A DNA stretch of 64,000 bases from Isoetes taiwanensis (taxonomy: Eukaryota > Streptophyta > Lycopodiopsida > Isoetales > Isoetaceae), in contig JAJEKV010000075.1 in assembly GCA_021234155.1 (NCBI GenBank), forward strand, positions 5,498,805-5,562,804, written 5' to 3'. The position numbers and the translations under genes were made by a program. The notes under the pieces were generated by a model. That model was not told the origin of the DNA, made no database searches, and saw only the letters and a list, made by a program, of their open reading frames with translations. Shown in pieces: positions 1-10,960 of this stretch (position 1 is the first letter of the stretch; every line of letters begins with the position of its first letter).

Positions 1-1090
1 TTACTCCTATAAAGCACTTTCGTCCTCCCGTACCAAGTGCCTCCTAGATCTCGTACCTTTCCTGACCTTCTTTGTCTATACCTTTTCTGGACAACACACC
101 TCCTCCCCATTTGGGATAGGGAGAGGGCAGCATACATTAAACAAGACTCTAGTAAAATCCGGATATCACACACAAGAATCCCCGCCAAACATAGCTAGAG
201 CAACAACAATGCAACTCCAACCTTCTAAATGTATCACTTTCCCATTGTCGTACTCCAAACAAAGGCCTCCTTGCCTTGAGCAATTACCAAATACACCTTG
301 AAAAGCACCTCCGCAATATTACATATAAGGTGGACTGCTCAAGTGTGAAGATGCCACTATATTCTTTGTCCTCCTAATCAGTAAAATCACAGCAACAATG
401 GATCATCCCAAATGCCGCTCAATAAATCTAGGGTGCTCCTCTATCACTAGTATCTACAACCAAAACAACAAAGCGTATATTTCGGGGGCCCAACAAGAGT
501 AGTGCACACTTCCAACAATCAAACCCGCCTTTGTTCTGTCATGCTCTTCCACATTAGATCCTAGCACGGGTCTATTTGAGAATTACAGATATTATTTCAT
601 TCATGCCTGTGATACGATTCATGGACGAAAAGAAAGCAAGCAAACACAAAGCCATAAATCCTAGTGCTTCATTTTCAACACTTTCGGACATAATACCTTT
701 GACTCGCTATCATATAGGAGTGCCACGGCCTTAATCATATTGCAGTGTAGTCACAAATTCGCGTAAGGGTCTTCAAAGTTGCAAGGAGTTCATTGCTAGT
801 GAGAACTGCCCAAGACTGAAACATGCTTAACTATCATTCATGAACACCTAGCAATAGCCAGAAGAATAATGCAGTTCTAAGCAAGAGCCGAGAACTGTTA
901 AAGCACAAGCTGTATGCTAGTCGCTATCTGTTCTCAGAACGCAAGGACAAAGCAGAAAACTTATTTCTTACCCGATCACAACCTGAGACAAGAAAGATAA
1001 GAGCCAGAGGTAGCGGCCATACACCCAGCTAAAACCCCTGTTTGCAGCAGACCCTAAGTGAGCGAGGAGGAAACGCATTTGCGACTTCAG
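1..1090. other. No gene recognised
   Basis: I see only short unrelated open frames here and no recognisable domain, repeat or RNA gene. Base composition is ordinary plant intergenic DNA. Confidence 0.5.
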
Positions 1091-1094
1091 CCGC

Positions 1095-1457
1095 TTGTCT
1101 CGAGAAAGACAAAGAAGACCCTTTTTTGGCTGCTCCTCCAGCCTCGATCCTTCAGCAGATCCTTCAAGGGGATGGGCGGCCGCCGCCGCCGCCCTAAACC
1201 TGCGCCCTAAACATTTTGTCTGTCGGCATTTGAATGTCAAAGTGGCAGCGAGGAGATTTTCGTATGTGAAAGCGGTAGCAGCTTTCAACGACCTTGAGCT
1301 AATCTACAGGTGCATGCAATCCCAACGAGGTTTCATTTCTCATCCGCTTATTATGTCAGTTCTGGCATTAGTGCGATGGCTTGATGTAGGGCGGCATGTG
1401 TTGAAGCACGTGTTCGTGAAGCAAAGGAGGTCTTTGAAGCGGGTAGGAATGCATTAA
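1095..1457 (+). other. GC-rich stretch with a (GCC)n run; possible promoter or 5' exon
   Basis: Around 1,165-1,200 the sequence becomes GC-rich and contains a GCC triplet run of about five units, giving a poly-Ala stretch in the forward 120-aa frame. The same interval is also open on the minus strand (106 aa, 968-1,288), as expected of GC-rich DNA. Neither protein resembles a family I know. Such GCC runs are common in plant 5' untranslated regions, so this may be the start of an unidentified gene; no splice-supported continuation was found. Confidence 0.2.
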
Positions 1458-1690
1458 GTTCGGGCTCTGACGTTTTCATCTCTACAACAAGTTACGGGCA
1501 GCAAGCATTTTTTTGCTTTTGTGGGCATTCAAATCCACAAATCCGTCTTTTTGTACAAAGTTCCATCTCTCTTTTGGTGAGGGCACTCAAACCGAAAAGC
1601 TTTGGTCTTAATCATGTAACAGTTCATTTGGAAGTCTGGGTTTTTCCTTTTGGCTTTACTGTTTGATCTTTTCTTATACAGTTTTTTATT

Positions 1691-1870
1691 GGGAAATTTA
1701 CCAGAATACCCTTAATTTTTCTGATATTTCCCAGAATACCCTTTATATTTTCAAAATTCTCAAAATGCCCTTCTTTTTCTTGGGACCCAAGGGCATTTTG
1801 GGAATTTTGAAAATATGAAGGGTATTTAGGGAAATATCAGAAAAATTAAGGGTATTCTGGTAAATTTCCC
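1691..1870. mobile_element. 180-bp foldback MITE with 9-bp target-site duplication (MULE type)
   Basis: The ends GGGAAATTTACCAGAATACC (1,691-1,710) and its reverse complement (1,851-1,870) open a near-perfect inverted repeat of about 85 bp per arm. The short unpaired centre lies around the CTTGGGACCCAAG sequence near 1,780. The element is flanked by direct repeats TTTTTTATT at 1,682-1,690 and 1,871-1,879. A 9-bp duplication and long terminal inverted repeats fit non-autonomous Mutator-like foldback elements. It has no coding capacity. The two arms differ at only a few positions, so the insertion is fairly young. Confidence 0.85.
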
Positions 1871-1879
1871 TTTTTTATT

Positions 1880-4800
1880 CTATGTCTTTCCTCTTCTAGG
1901 TAGTTACGGCACAAAATCTTGATTCTTTGATGTAATGCAGTTTTCAAGTTAGGCTTGATACTTTTGAATGCATGTTACCATTTGATCCATACACAATTGT
2001 TGCATACCATTGCATGCATTATTAGATGAGTATCTGGGTTGTGCCATATGGCACTTCATCACTGACTGATCTATAGTATGAAAGACAGTTTTGGCCACCT
2101 TTGGAGTAGACTGAAGTTTTTATGAATTGAGTTTGTAGACTCCAGCAGGAGGAAAGGGTATTCAAAGTTCAGAAATCTGGATGTAGCCTTCATTGGGACA
2201 AAAGATGCAAGGTATATGTTAACAACCTTAGTATCCTTGCGTGTCTTTAAATTCTTGTATCAATTTATTGCAAAATGTAGGGATAGAAGTACTTAATTTT
2301 GCATCTATTGCAAAATGTAGGGATGCATATAATTTTTGGCACCTCACCGCTAGACTCTATGTTTGTCTTTTGCAACAAATACCCAAGTAAATCCTGTTTG
2401 GATGTTTGTTGTTTCTTTTGTCATTTTCGTTTCAAATTATCCGGAGAAACGCCAAGGAATAGCCAAATCAATCTTTTGGATTGTCTTAAGGTTTTCATTC
2501 ACGAAGAACAACAAGCTGCTCCATAGAAGCCCCCGAAAATCCAACAACCCGTGCCAGTTGATGAAAAAATTCTTGGACCCAAGTTATAACCATGTCCTCT
2601 TCTTCCAGCCCCTTCCTTCAATGCCCTTCCTACGCACGACTCAAAAATCCGCCCTTTTGCCCCTCCCTTTTTAGTTTCCCCGACATGACCTCCCCACTTC
2701 ATATATCTGGTAGCTTTTTGCAAACCCCGCAGATGGTGTTGTGTTTCTATCCTGGGTGTTTCATTACAAGTGTTCCTTTCTCATTTGTTCTCACGCAATT
2801 TGAGCTTCTTCTATTCATTTTTCATACAAAGGCCCCTTCTTTTATTTTCTGTTAATCTTTCTCTTTGCATATGTCCAGGTGTACGTAAGACATTCATTCC
2901 TCAAAACATCCTTTCTAGAGTAAATAAATGTAGGTGAAAAATATTCTAAGTTATTTCCTTTTTACATTTCGTTTATCAAACAAGTATGTGGAGTACGTGG
3001 AATAGACCTCTTCCTGCTTCTAAAAACTAGATGGGCATATAGCTTATCATTCCAGTTTATTGCATGGTATAAATGATTGCGCGCTGGCTTTTAATCGTAA
3101 AAAGCAAGATTTTCACTTTTGGAGCAAGGGCATAGACTTGGCGTAAATCAGTCGAGTAAGTGTTATTGTAAAATCAAGAATCGCATATGGATGGAATGAA
3201 TCATCTTTGAAACAATACCATCTTAATCCAGAAATATAGCAATGATTTTAGTGGTTATTTAATAACTTGCCAAACGAGACATTGTGGAATGAAGTCAATC
3301 TTTAATTGCCTTAAGGTCTAAATGCATCAATAGATGATTGTAGCTCTTCCTTTGGTATTCATTGTGTATTGTGTGTGTGCCCATGGTTTGTCTTTTAGCC
3401 CTATGGTTTGTCTTTTACCAGATTAAAGGTGAAGAACGAGCAAGCTTAACGAGCAAGCAATCAACCAAGCATCGATGAAGATGGAACAAAGCGGTTTCCA
3501 AAAAAAAAGGTAATTCAACAGGAAAGAGGCATGAGAACTAGCTCCCTTGGACCTTGACCTCGACTCTTTTTAGCAAATCGGTTCAGGCTCATTGGAACAT
3601 ACACTTATAAGGCAATGGCCATTTCTTAACGACTTGCAATCAAACTGGTATATATGTTATCCTTATTGCACAAAAATTATAGAAATAATTGTATGATCTA
3701 AATTTTAAGTCTTCTCTACTTTGGCTCTTATTAAAGACCGGGATTTACTTATATTTCAGGACATGGACATGGATTTAGCACATTTAGATGCTGGCAATAC
3801 AAATAAGGCAAAGCATTAAAATTGTATGATGGAAATAAAGTCGTATTGTCTATGACTACCACTTAGCTCATGCGCAGGATGGAAAAGTTGGGTTAAGTGC
3901 AAGAAAAACTTTTGCATATGATATATCTACCAAGATAGGATTGCAAACCGCTTTTGAGCAGGCACCTCGACAATTTTGACAATTATGATAACTCTCTTTG
4001 TATAACCAAACCATTGGAGGACAAATGTTGAACAACTAGGACTTGCTTTTTTACATAAATAGCATTTTGTGACAAGGAAAATGTGCTTATGAGAAAGGCA
4101 ATATCCGGCTTTTGAGTAAGGTAGTTTACCACTAGAACTCGAGCTGAGTAAGGCTTTTGAGTAAGGTAGTATACCACTCGAACTTGAGCACAAACATTTA
4201 AAAGGATAATTTACTCACGGAAAATGACAAAATAGCGTAGAATGTTGTTATACTTGAATGACAAAAATAGCGTAGAATGTTGTTATACTTAAATATATTG
4301 CTTGACGAGCTACTGTAATGTGGCCTCTCTTTCCCCAAATTATTATCAATTCAGAACATTCCTTTCTTGATAATTCACTTATTCCATAGATTTATGCCGA
4401 AACACTAACTAATGTGGAATCTTCGACTGTGACATCTTGCATGTACATTGGAAAACTCACAAGATGTTAGAAAATAGGTAGGTATTTTTCATATATGGTC
4501 CAATGCTTAAGGCTTGCAAGTTTATGTTTTGTTTGCATGGCATTTATTTAGGCCATTTCAAACTGCTAATTTTATGCGCAATCATTAGCTTTTGGTCAAG
4601 CTTTGTTCTAAAGTTGCATCTTTTGATACTGAATGCCTATATAAAGAGGCAAATTAATTTATGTCTATAGGAAAATAATAGATTTAGAGACATTGAGGGC
4701 AGTTCAATCAATGACTCGGACGTGCATTTCACTTTTACCTCAGTTAAAATATTATAGAACGTTGTTTTCTTTATTTGAATTTTTGTCTTTAGAGGTAAAT

Positions 4801-5017
4801 TAATTGCCACCACATTTCTATAAAAAAAAGTTTTCTCTACTGAAATCCATAAACGCAAAGTTAATACATTGATGATACTGTCATTAGACAATTTCAATAA
4901 CAAAAATAATTACAAAAGCAAATCATGTCCATTTTTGCAAGCATCAACCAGTTGTGTTGTCGGAAGTTGCACATGTGGAAGTTAAAAGGCCGAGTAAAAA
5001 CATATGCCAGAACATTA
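1880..5017. other. AT-rich intergenic DNA, no gene recognised
   Basis: Only short frames without recognisable domains occur. A short direct duplication of an ATAGCGTAGAATGTTG motif lies at about 4,230-4,290. A GAGTAAGGTAGT motif recurs at about 4,115-4,170. Part of this stretch is probably the body of the Helitron whose 3' end follows at 5,018-5,047, but its 5' end was not located. Confidence 0.4.
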
Positions 5018-5047
5018 GCCCGGCAACACCGGGCACACGTTTACTAG
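5018..5047 (+). mobile_element. Helitron 3' terminus (hairpin plus CTAG)
   Basis: GCCCGG (5,018-5,023), loop CAACA, CCGGGC (5,029-5,034) form a perfect 6-bp GC hairpin. It is followed by nine bases and CTAG at 5,044-5,047, with T as the next host base. A short GC hairpin a few bases upstream of a terminal CTRR, inserted before T, is the diagnostic 3' end of plant Helitrons. The element would lie to the left. A related terminus in the opposite orientation is at 27,920. Confidence 0.75.
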
Positions 5048-5327
5048 TAACCTTTAAATACTATAACTTATCATAAGCACACTTAGAATTCCCTGTGGTC
5101 TCATAACAGTAAGTTTTAGCTTTCATTGATAGAACCATCATTTAAGATGATCCATTGGCTGCAATTGCTACCTTAGATTCATTATTTCGTTGTGATACAA
5201 AATTTGATGTTGATGGTACAGCTGTTGCTTGTGCTGGCATCCTTCCTTGTGCTAGCTACTGCACAATCATCCAATATCAGTTTACATATAATTTGTAGGC
5301 AGCATGTAAGTACAACAGAATTAGAAA

Positions 5328-5880
5328 AAGACACAAGGCATAAATTTACAAAAGGCAGAAGGTATAACAAAACCACAAATTTACAGAAACGCACAAGGCC
5401 ATCATTCACATTAAAGAAGGCACTAAGGCCTGGATTACAAAAGGCACAAGGCCTGGATTACAATGGGCAGAAGTCCATTACAATTAAAGGCACTAAGGCC
5501 TGGATTAAACAAAAGGCACAAGGCCTGGATTAAACTGAAGGCACAAGGTATAATAAGAAGGTATTACAAAAGTGCTAACAAAACCAATTGATTAAAACAG
5601 AAAACAAAACCAGAAATTTCCAGAAAGGCAGAAGACCATTATATATTAAAGTAGGCACTAAGGCCTGTAGATATGTATGGGTCGGCGATACCATTACATT
5701 TCAAAGGCACTAAGGCCTGTTTCACAGAAGGGTCGGCACAAAGCCATTACAAAGAAAGGCACTAAGGCCTATAGCATCTGTTTTTCAAAAAATTAGGAAT
5801 TTGTGGATCAAAAATTTACAAACGCACAAAAGGCCTGTTTTTGAAGAACTTGATCAAAGGAAAGAAAAACCAAAGCCTGT
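5328..5880. repeat. Degenerate tandem array built on an AAGGCACTAAGGCCTG motif
   Basis: The palindromic core AGGCCT, usually within AAGGCACTAAGGCCTG or GGCACAAGGCCTGGATTA, recurs roughly ten times with irregular spacing of about 20-60 bp. The array lies just downstream of the minus-strand gene that ends at 5,883, so it would be in its 3' flank. It has no credible coding potential. Confidence 0.7.
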
Positions 5881-5882
5881 CT

Positions 5883-6388
5883 TCATGAGCTGCAGGGCCT
5901 TGAGGCCTCATCTGTAAGAAAAATTCACAAAGTTAGAGAGCTCTATCAAAAAGAAAGCAAAAAATGAAAAGCAGGCTACTTACTTTGCAGCCAATTTTGA
6001 AATTCAAAAAAATTCTCTTCTTCTTCTGGGTCTGGGTCTTCTTCTTCGCTGGTTTCCGAAGAATCACTCCAGACCTCATCTTCTGAATCATACTGCTGCA
6101 TGTCGGAGGAATCGACGTCAGAGGAATCCACTTCTAAAGAATCCACCTCAGAAGAAAGGTCAGAAGAAGAGGAATCACTGCTGCTGGAATCATCAGAAGG
6201 CTCGGGACTTCCAACAGAATTGGTTTCGGAAATTTCATGAAGGTCTTCTTTGGGCTCCTGCACAGGAATTAGCCAAGAAAATATGCCATAACTGGCGAAG
6301 AGCTGTGCCAAAGGTAAGGAAATTAATCCCTGGTGTTTCGAAGGGCGAGGGGCAGGGGAAGGAGAGCGGGAGCGGGAGCGCTTGGGCA
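5883..6388 (-). CDS. Small two-exon gene: basic RS-like N-terminus, acidic serine-rich C-terminus (unrecognised)
   Basis: Exon 1 is 5,984-6,388 and exon 2 is 5,883-5,911, with a 72-bp intron having a strong donor (GTAAGTAAGT) and a pyrimidine-tract acceptor (TTTTCTTACAG). Splicing replaces the unspliced end with a short tail ending in CSS. I chose the ATG at 6,386-6,388 (protein begins MPKRSRSRSPSPAP) because the in-frame ATG at 6,431 overlaps a TATA-like TTTATATGG about 45 bp upstream. The protein (about 145 aa) starts with an Arg/Ser-rich basic patch. It then has a short hydrophobic stretch near LAQLFASYGIF and a long Asp/Glu/Ser tract with repeated SSDVDSS-type units. I do not recognise the family; a nuclear acidic protein is only a guess. 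It could also be a transposable-element accessory ORF. Confidence 0.5.
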
Positions 6389-6439
6389 TTCTGTTTGGGA
6401 GAATTGGACGATGCTTCTCCTTCACGACCATATAAAGGT

Positions 6440-9300
6440 TGGTGTGAAATTAATTTCGTAGGCTATGATTTTAGGATTTTCGTACCATTAGTATCTTAAT
6501 CGTAATGATTTAGTAGGATACGAAGTGAAATGTAATTATTTCGAAATGACCATAATTTTATTCTCTAAAAAACATAAAAAAAAATATCTATCCTCAAATG
6601 GCCATTCTTATTTGGACACCAATCATGTTATGTTGGCTTGGCACTTGTTTAGTAATTGTAATTATAATTAGTTAGTGTAAATTGCTTGCTGACTTCAAAA
6701 TTGTTGACTTACGCTTCACCAAATTGTTGACTTACACTTCACCCAAATTGTTGACCTATGCTTTACCAAATGCTTGGGGGTGATCTGACCACTACATCAG
6801 CTGAGACTCGAATGCCCATCCCTGATCCGACACTGTTCAAAGTTATCTGCAAAGAAGCATGGAATAACTTGCAGATGTTAAAAGTGCATGTTTCCTAATT
6901 TTCTAATCCATAAAGGAGTTCACTTTCTATCCATGAAATCATGCATCCCATTGGTATTCATAGCATCAGGAAATTCTATAAGCTGTCTATCATAAATGCG
7001 AAGAGCTACTTTAGCTTGAATTTAAGCGATGATTTGAAGCAGAATGCATATCGTAATTGTATCCGATTTTCCTTTTAATTTGAGCAGGCAATTCTTAATT
7101 CCTGAATTTAATTGTATATGTCTCAAAATATTAGTGGTGTACAATTTGTCAATGGTAACAAAGTGTTTGAAGAAGCAAAATATTGCCATTATTGGTTGTA
7201 ACATTAGAAGCTTAATGTTGCATACATATGGACTCTATACGCCAAGGTGCAACATCAATGATATTTTGTTATGCTCATGTCACTTAGCAAAGTCTTGTGT
7301 TTTTAATAAACAGTTGCTACCCCCTTTTAGATGCCGCTCTCCCATCATACACAACAGGAGAGCAGCCCCTTTCGAGAAGTTACGGAGCTATTTTGCCCTG
7401 CCCGATCAGTTCTCTAATCCCTGTAACGTCTAGGATATTCTACTTAAGAATCTTCCCATATGTTATTGTAAGATTAATTGGGCAAGGTTGCACTCAATAG
7501 ACACTTATATGCACCTTACGAAGGATGTAATGTTATTTATCCTTATTCCGTTAACATATTTCACTTCAAATAAAGTTAGAGCTCTATAAGTAGCATTTAT
7601 AAAATTCAAAGATCATTTTCTCACACTTTGTTTGCTATGATAGGGAGATCATGTTGTGTGTCAAAAGATGCCTCAAAAAAAGTTGGGACAACATCTTAGG
7701 TTATGTAGCTGTTATCTCATATATCAAAAACGGGATTAAATCCACAAATTTAAGCTCCTTGAGTTTGGGCGACCTAGGCCTCTTAAATCGTAAAGAAACA
7801 TAGAAGGAAAAGCAAAGTAAAATTGAAAGAAATGGCTAGGGGGAACAATAATACTTCTTATGTCTAAATAGTGAAGTTATTTTATAGACCTAAGCATTCT
7901 TGTTTTGCAAACCTTATCTTAGAAAGCTATCATCATAAACAAAGACGTAATCATGTCTGTCTTGAAAACTTTACCGTAAAAGATTATGACCATAAATGTG
8001 GGGAGGATTATGGATTGAAGGGGAAGGAACCACGAGTAGTTGCACACGTATGATTGATTATTTCTACCTAATTCTGATTAGCATACAAAAAAATGATAGC
8101 AAGATTGCTACTATGGGCATATCCTGCGTTCACATATGCCTATGGGTCATTATTTAATTTACCACTACATCATTATCATAGTTTCATAATTTTATTTTGT
8201 TTTAATAATTTGGCCTAGATATCTTCACTGTTTTATTAAATTCCCAGAAATTTTCTCCGAGAGTGATAGAACGCACTGTTTTGAGACCAAAAGGCAACAA
8301 TGGATATCTTGTGATAATCAAAGGTCGTCATATAGCTTCTCTTCCTGAGAGTCGCCGCATGAGTAAAAGACTAAAAACAACATCCTACATTTTCCATATG
8401 AAGCCAATGGACCGGGAAATCCATGTCGAGGAGCTTGTTGGCTTGCGATGCGTTCTCTGTCGTCGACTCCGTCAAACAGACATGTCTGTGAAGATGCGGA
8501 ATTCTCTAATGTAACTTCCCTATTATTCCCTTACGATTCTGTCAACATAAACGCAAAACGTTCCTTAGAAGTTACATAAGGAATTTGATGAGACCTTCTC
8601 ATAATTAGTTTTATTGCATCTTGGCTCTAAATGAAATATCCTCTGACTCTAATAACTAGGTTTGTTCTTAGGCCTCCGATGTGAAATGTAGGTTTAATAG
8701 ATGAGAAATTGAAGCACATCTTAATTACATCCATTTAAGACATCTAAGAGGTAAAACGGAGACATAAATCCGTCTATATAGTTTGTGCCCTCAAGAAATA
8801 TTCTGCTTTTGCATTGTGGATAGACAATCTCAAATATGTCTTCTAAATCTTGTAAAGCAATCCTAAGGCATTATGGAATGTGAAAGTATACAACGTAAAT
8901 TCTCGGGTTTTAATTCTATTATTTGAAAGGATGCTATTTAATAGGAAAAGGAAGTTGAAGTCCAATTGAAGAACTAAGTACAAAGAAGTGTTGAAGAATT
9001 GAATAATTAAGAAATTAATTAGGTTATTCGAATTTTTTCTTCCTCATGTTGTCTCTCTTTCTTGTCCATCACCTTTGTTACTTAGTCGATGATCCTTTTG
9101 TCCATCATAACCTATTCCTGCACCACTTCGAAATTTCTTTTTTTTGTTTTCCGCGTAAGCGAAACCTTCAGTCTCGCTTAGGCGAAGCTTTTTTCACGTA
9201 AGCGGAACACAAAGTTTCATTTACGCGGGGGAAAAAAGGAAGAGAAATGTTTCTTTTTTTTTATTTTTTTTTTAGTTTCGCATATGAGAAACGATGAATT
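6440..9300. other. AT-rich intergenic DNA, no gene recognised
   Basis: Several 60-130-aa frames are open by chance. The one at 8,263-8,514 (83 aa, with a CVLCRRLRQT segment) is the most protein-like, but I cannot place it in a family. A GTTGACTTACRCTTCACC motif repeats at about 6,700-6,770. Near 9,150-9,240 there is a short degenerate repetition of GCGTAAGCG-like sequence. Confidence 0.35.
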
Positions 9301-9875
9301 AAACAACATATGTGTTTAAATGTTTTACTTTGGCAGGTGATTCATCGCTCTTTGAGAGTTAATGAGATGGTTCATCGCTTTAAGCCGGGAGTAAGCCCAC
9401 TTTGCCCAATGTGTGAGCGGTGCATTGAAACATTGGAGCATTGTTTATATTTGTGTGCAGAGCTGCGTAGTCTTAGGTCCTGGTTGCATTCTCTTTTTGG
9501 AGTGTCTTTGGATAGTCAGCCCTTTCTTTTGGGTATTTATCCAAATCAATGGACTGCTTCTAAAAGGATTGCATTTCACATGGCAAAGTCTTGGCTACTA
9601 TGGAGTGTATGGAAGCGAAGGCGAAGAAAGGTCTTTTATGATAAGCATATTTCTTCTCAGGTGGTACTTCAAGAAATTCGTAAGAAGTTGTATAATTGCT
9701 TTCAGATCTCCAATTGGCCTGATCGTATTAAATTTCCAATATGGAGTGATCATTTAAAAGTGATTGATGCTTCAGGGATATTTCTTACTTCTTGAAGTAC
9801 TTTGTAATCTTTTGAGTGTATAATATGAAGTAAAACACGTTCTTCAAAAAAAAAAAAAAACAACATATGTGTTTA
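9301..9875 (+). mobile_element. 5'-truncated LINE insertion with 18-bp target-site duplication
   Basis: Direct repeats AAACAACATATGTGTTTA at 9,301-9,318 and 9,858-9,875 flank the insert. It ends in a run of about 15 A directly before the second repeat. The insert encodes the C-terminal end of a plant LINE ORF2 (9,319-9,795). That part is a reverse-transcriptase zinc-binding (zf-RVT) domain with the signature CPMCERCIETLEHCLYLC and the usual Trp-rich tail. The stop is at 9,793-9,795, followed by a ~50-bp 3' UTR and poly(A). Target-primed reverse transcription with 5' truncation explains all of this. The intact frame and near-perfect TSD indicate recent insertion. Confidence 0.9.
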
Positions 9876-10104
9876 TTTGACTAATTCAGACATCAAATAT
9901 CTCCATAGAAGAAGCCAACTTCGGATATGGATTCAAACGTCTATTCTCTAAAATGAAGGCAATACACAAAAGAGACCGGAATTTTTAATGTATGCAAGAT
10001 GAATTCGTAAATTTTAAGGTATTAATTATCCCATGTGACGCCTGATATGTTTGTTGCAAGGTGTACTAATGTGGTGAATCATATGATGACATGTCGTACA
10101 TCTG

Positions 10105-10960
10105 GTGAATCATGTCGCGACACGTGGTACATGTGGTGAATTATGTGGTGAATCATATCACCATTTAAACCCTAAGAATTTGGCATTTCTTCGCACTTTT
10201 GCAAATCTCCTAAGCTCTGCATCACTGCCCTCTGATTCAGCCTCCTTCCTTCATGAAAACTGCCCAATGGACCCTATCTGCCATAAAGTTGCCATGTGGG
10301 ACAACCTTTCTGCTGATCCGGATAGGACGATACCATGATATTGTTCCTGCTACACAAATGCCGATTCCTTATGGGGTTTTTCATCCTCATGCTGAAATCC
10401 GCTCTGATGCAACATTGGATGAGATACTGAAGCAGAGAGTGCCGCTTCTACAAAGACTTAAAATGAACCTCTACAATGGTATTCTAGTAAACTTACCTAT
10501 TGTTCATTCCTTAAAGATCTTTTGATATGTTTCCTTCTAATCTGGACCTAGTGGATTCTAATACTTTATTGTCTGATGATCCTAGGATACCTTGACTTTT
10601 TAAGGGGAGACGGCAAAACGAAGCTTGTCAAACATTCTCCCTTTCGGGATCCAATAATTGATGGTGTGTTTAAGAACAATATGGCATCTCGAGAGGAACA
10701 GTATCTGATGCGTATTGGTAAGCTAGCACAAAAGAAGGATAATGAAGAGTTATGGGCAGCAATCTTCTGTAGAGAGGTTATCCAGGTTCACTGCTTATGG
10801 TGGTTCTTGTGGAACTATCACTTCAGCCTAACAGAAAGACAGCTCTCTAGATACAGATCGATGTACTACAATCATAGACAGATTGCAGATCTATATGGGT
10901 CACTTATTATTACATTTGGGAGATGATGATTATTTCCGTCTACTCTACCTAAGAATCTGG
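10105..10960 (+). pseudogene. Broken member of an unrecognised FSLTERQLSRY family
   Basis: Three frames on the same strand join into one degenerate gene. An N-terminal part (10,105-10,338) ends in DNLSADPDRTIP. A middle part (10,340-10,480) contains IPYGVFHPHAEIRSDATLD. A C-terminal part (10,600-10,960) contains CREV, then FSLTERQLSRY and ADLYGSL. The C-terminal part is clearly homologous to the minus-strand fragment at 22,506-23,069 and its copies: both share CREV-x-Q, YHFSLTERQLSRY, a YY-x-H pair and ADLYG. Frame changes occur near 10,340 and 10,920; the break at 10,480-10,590 may be an intron. I do not know the family's function. Confidence 0.5.
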
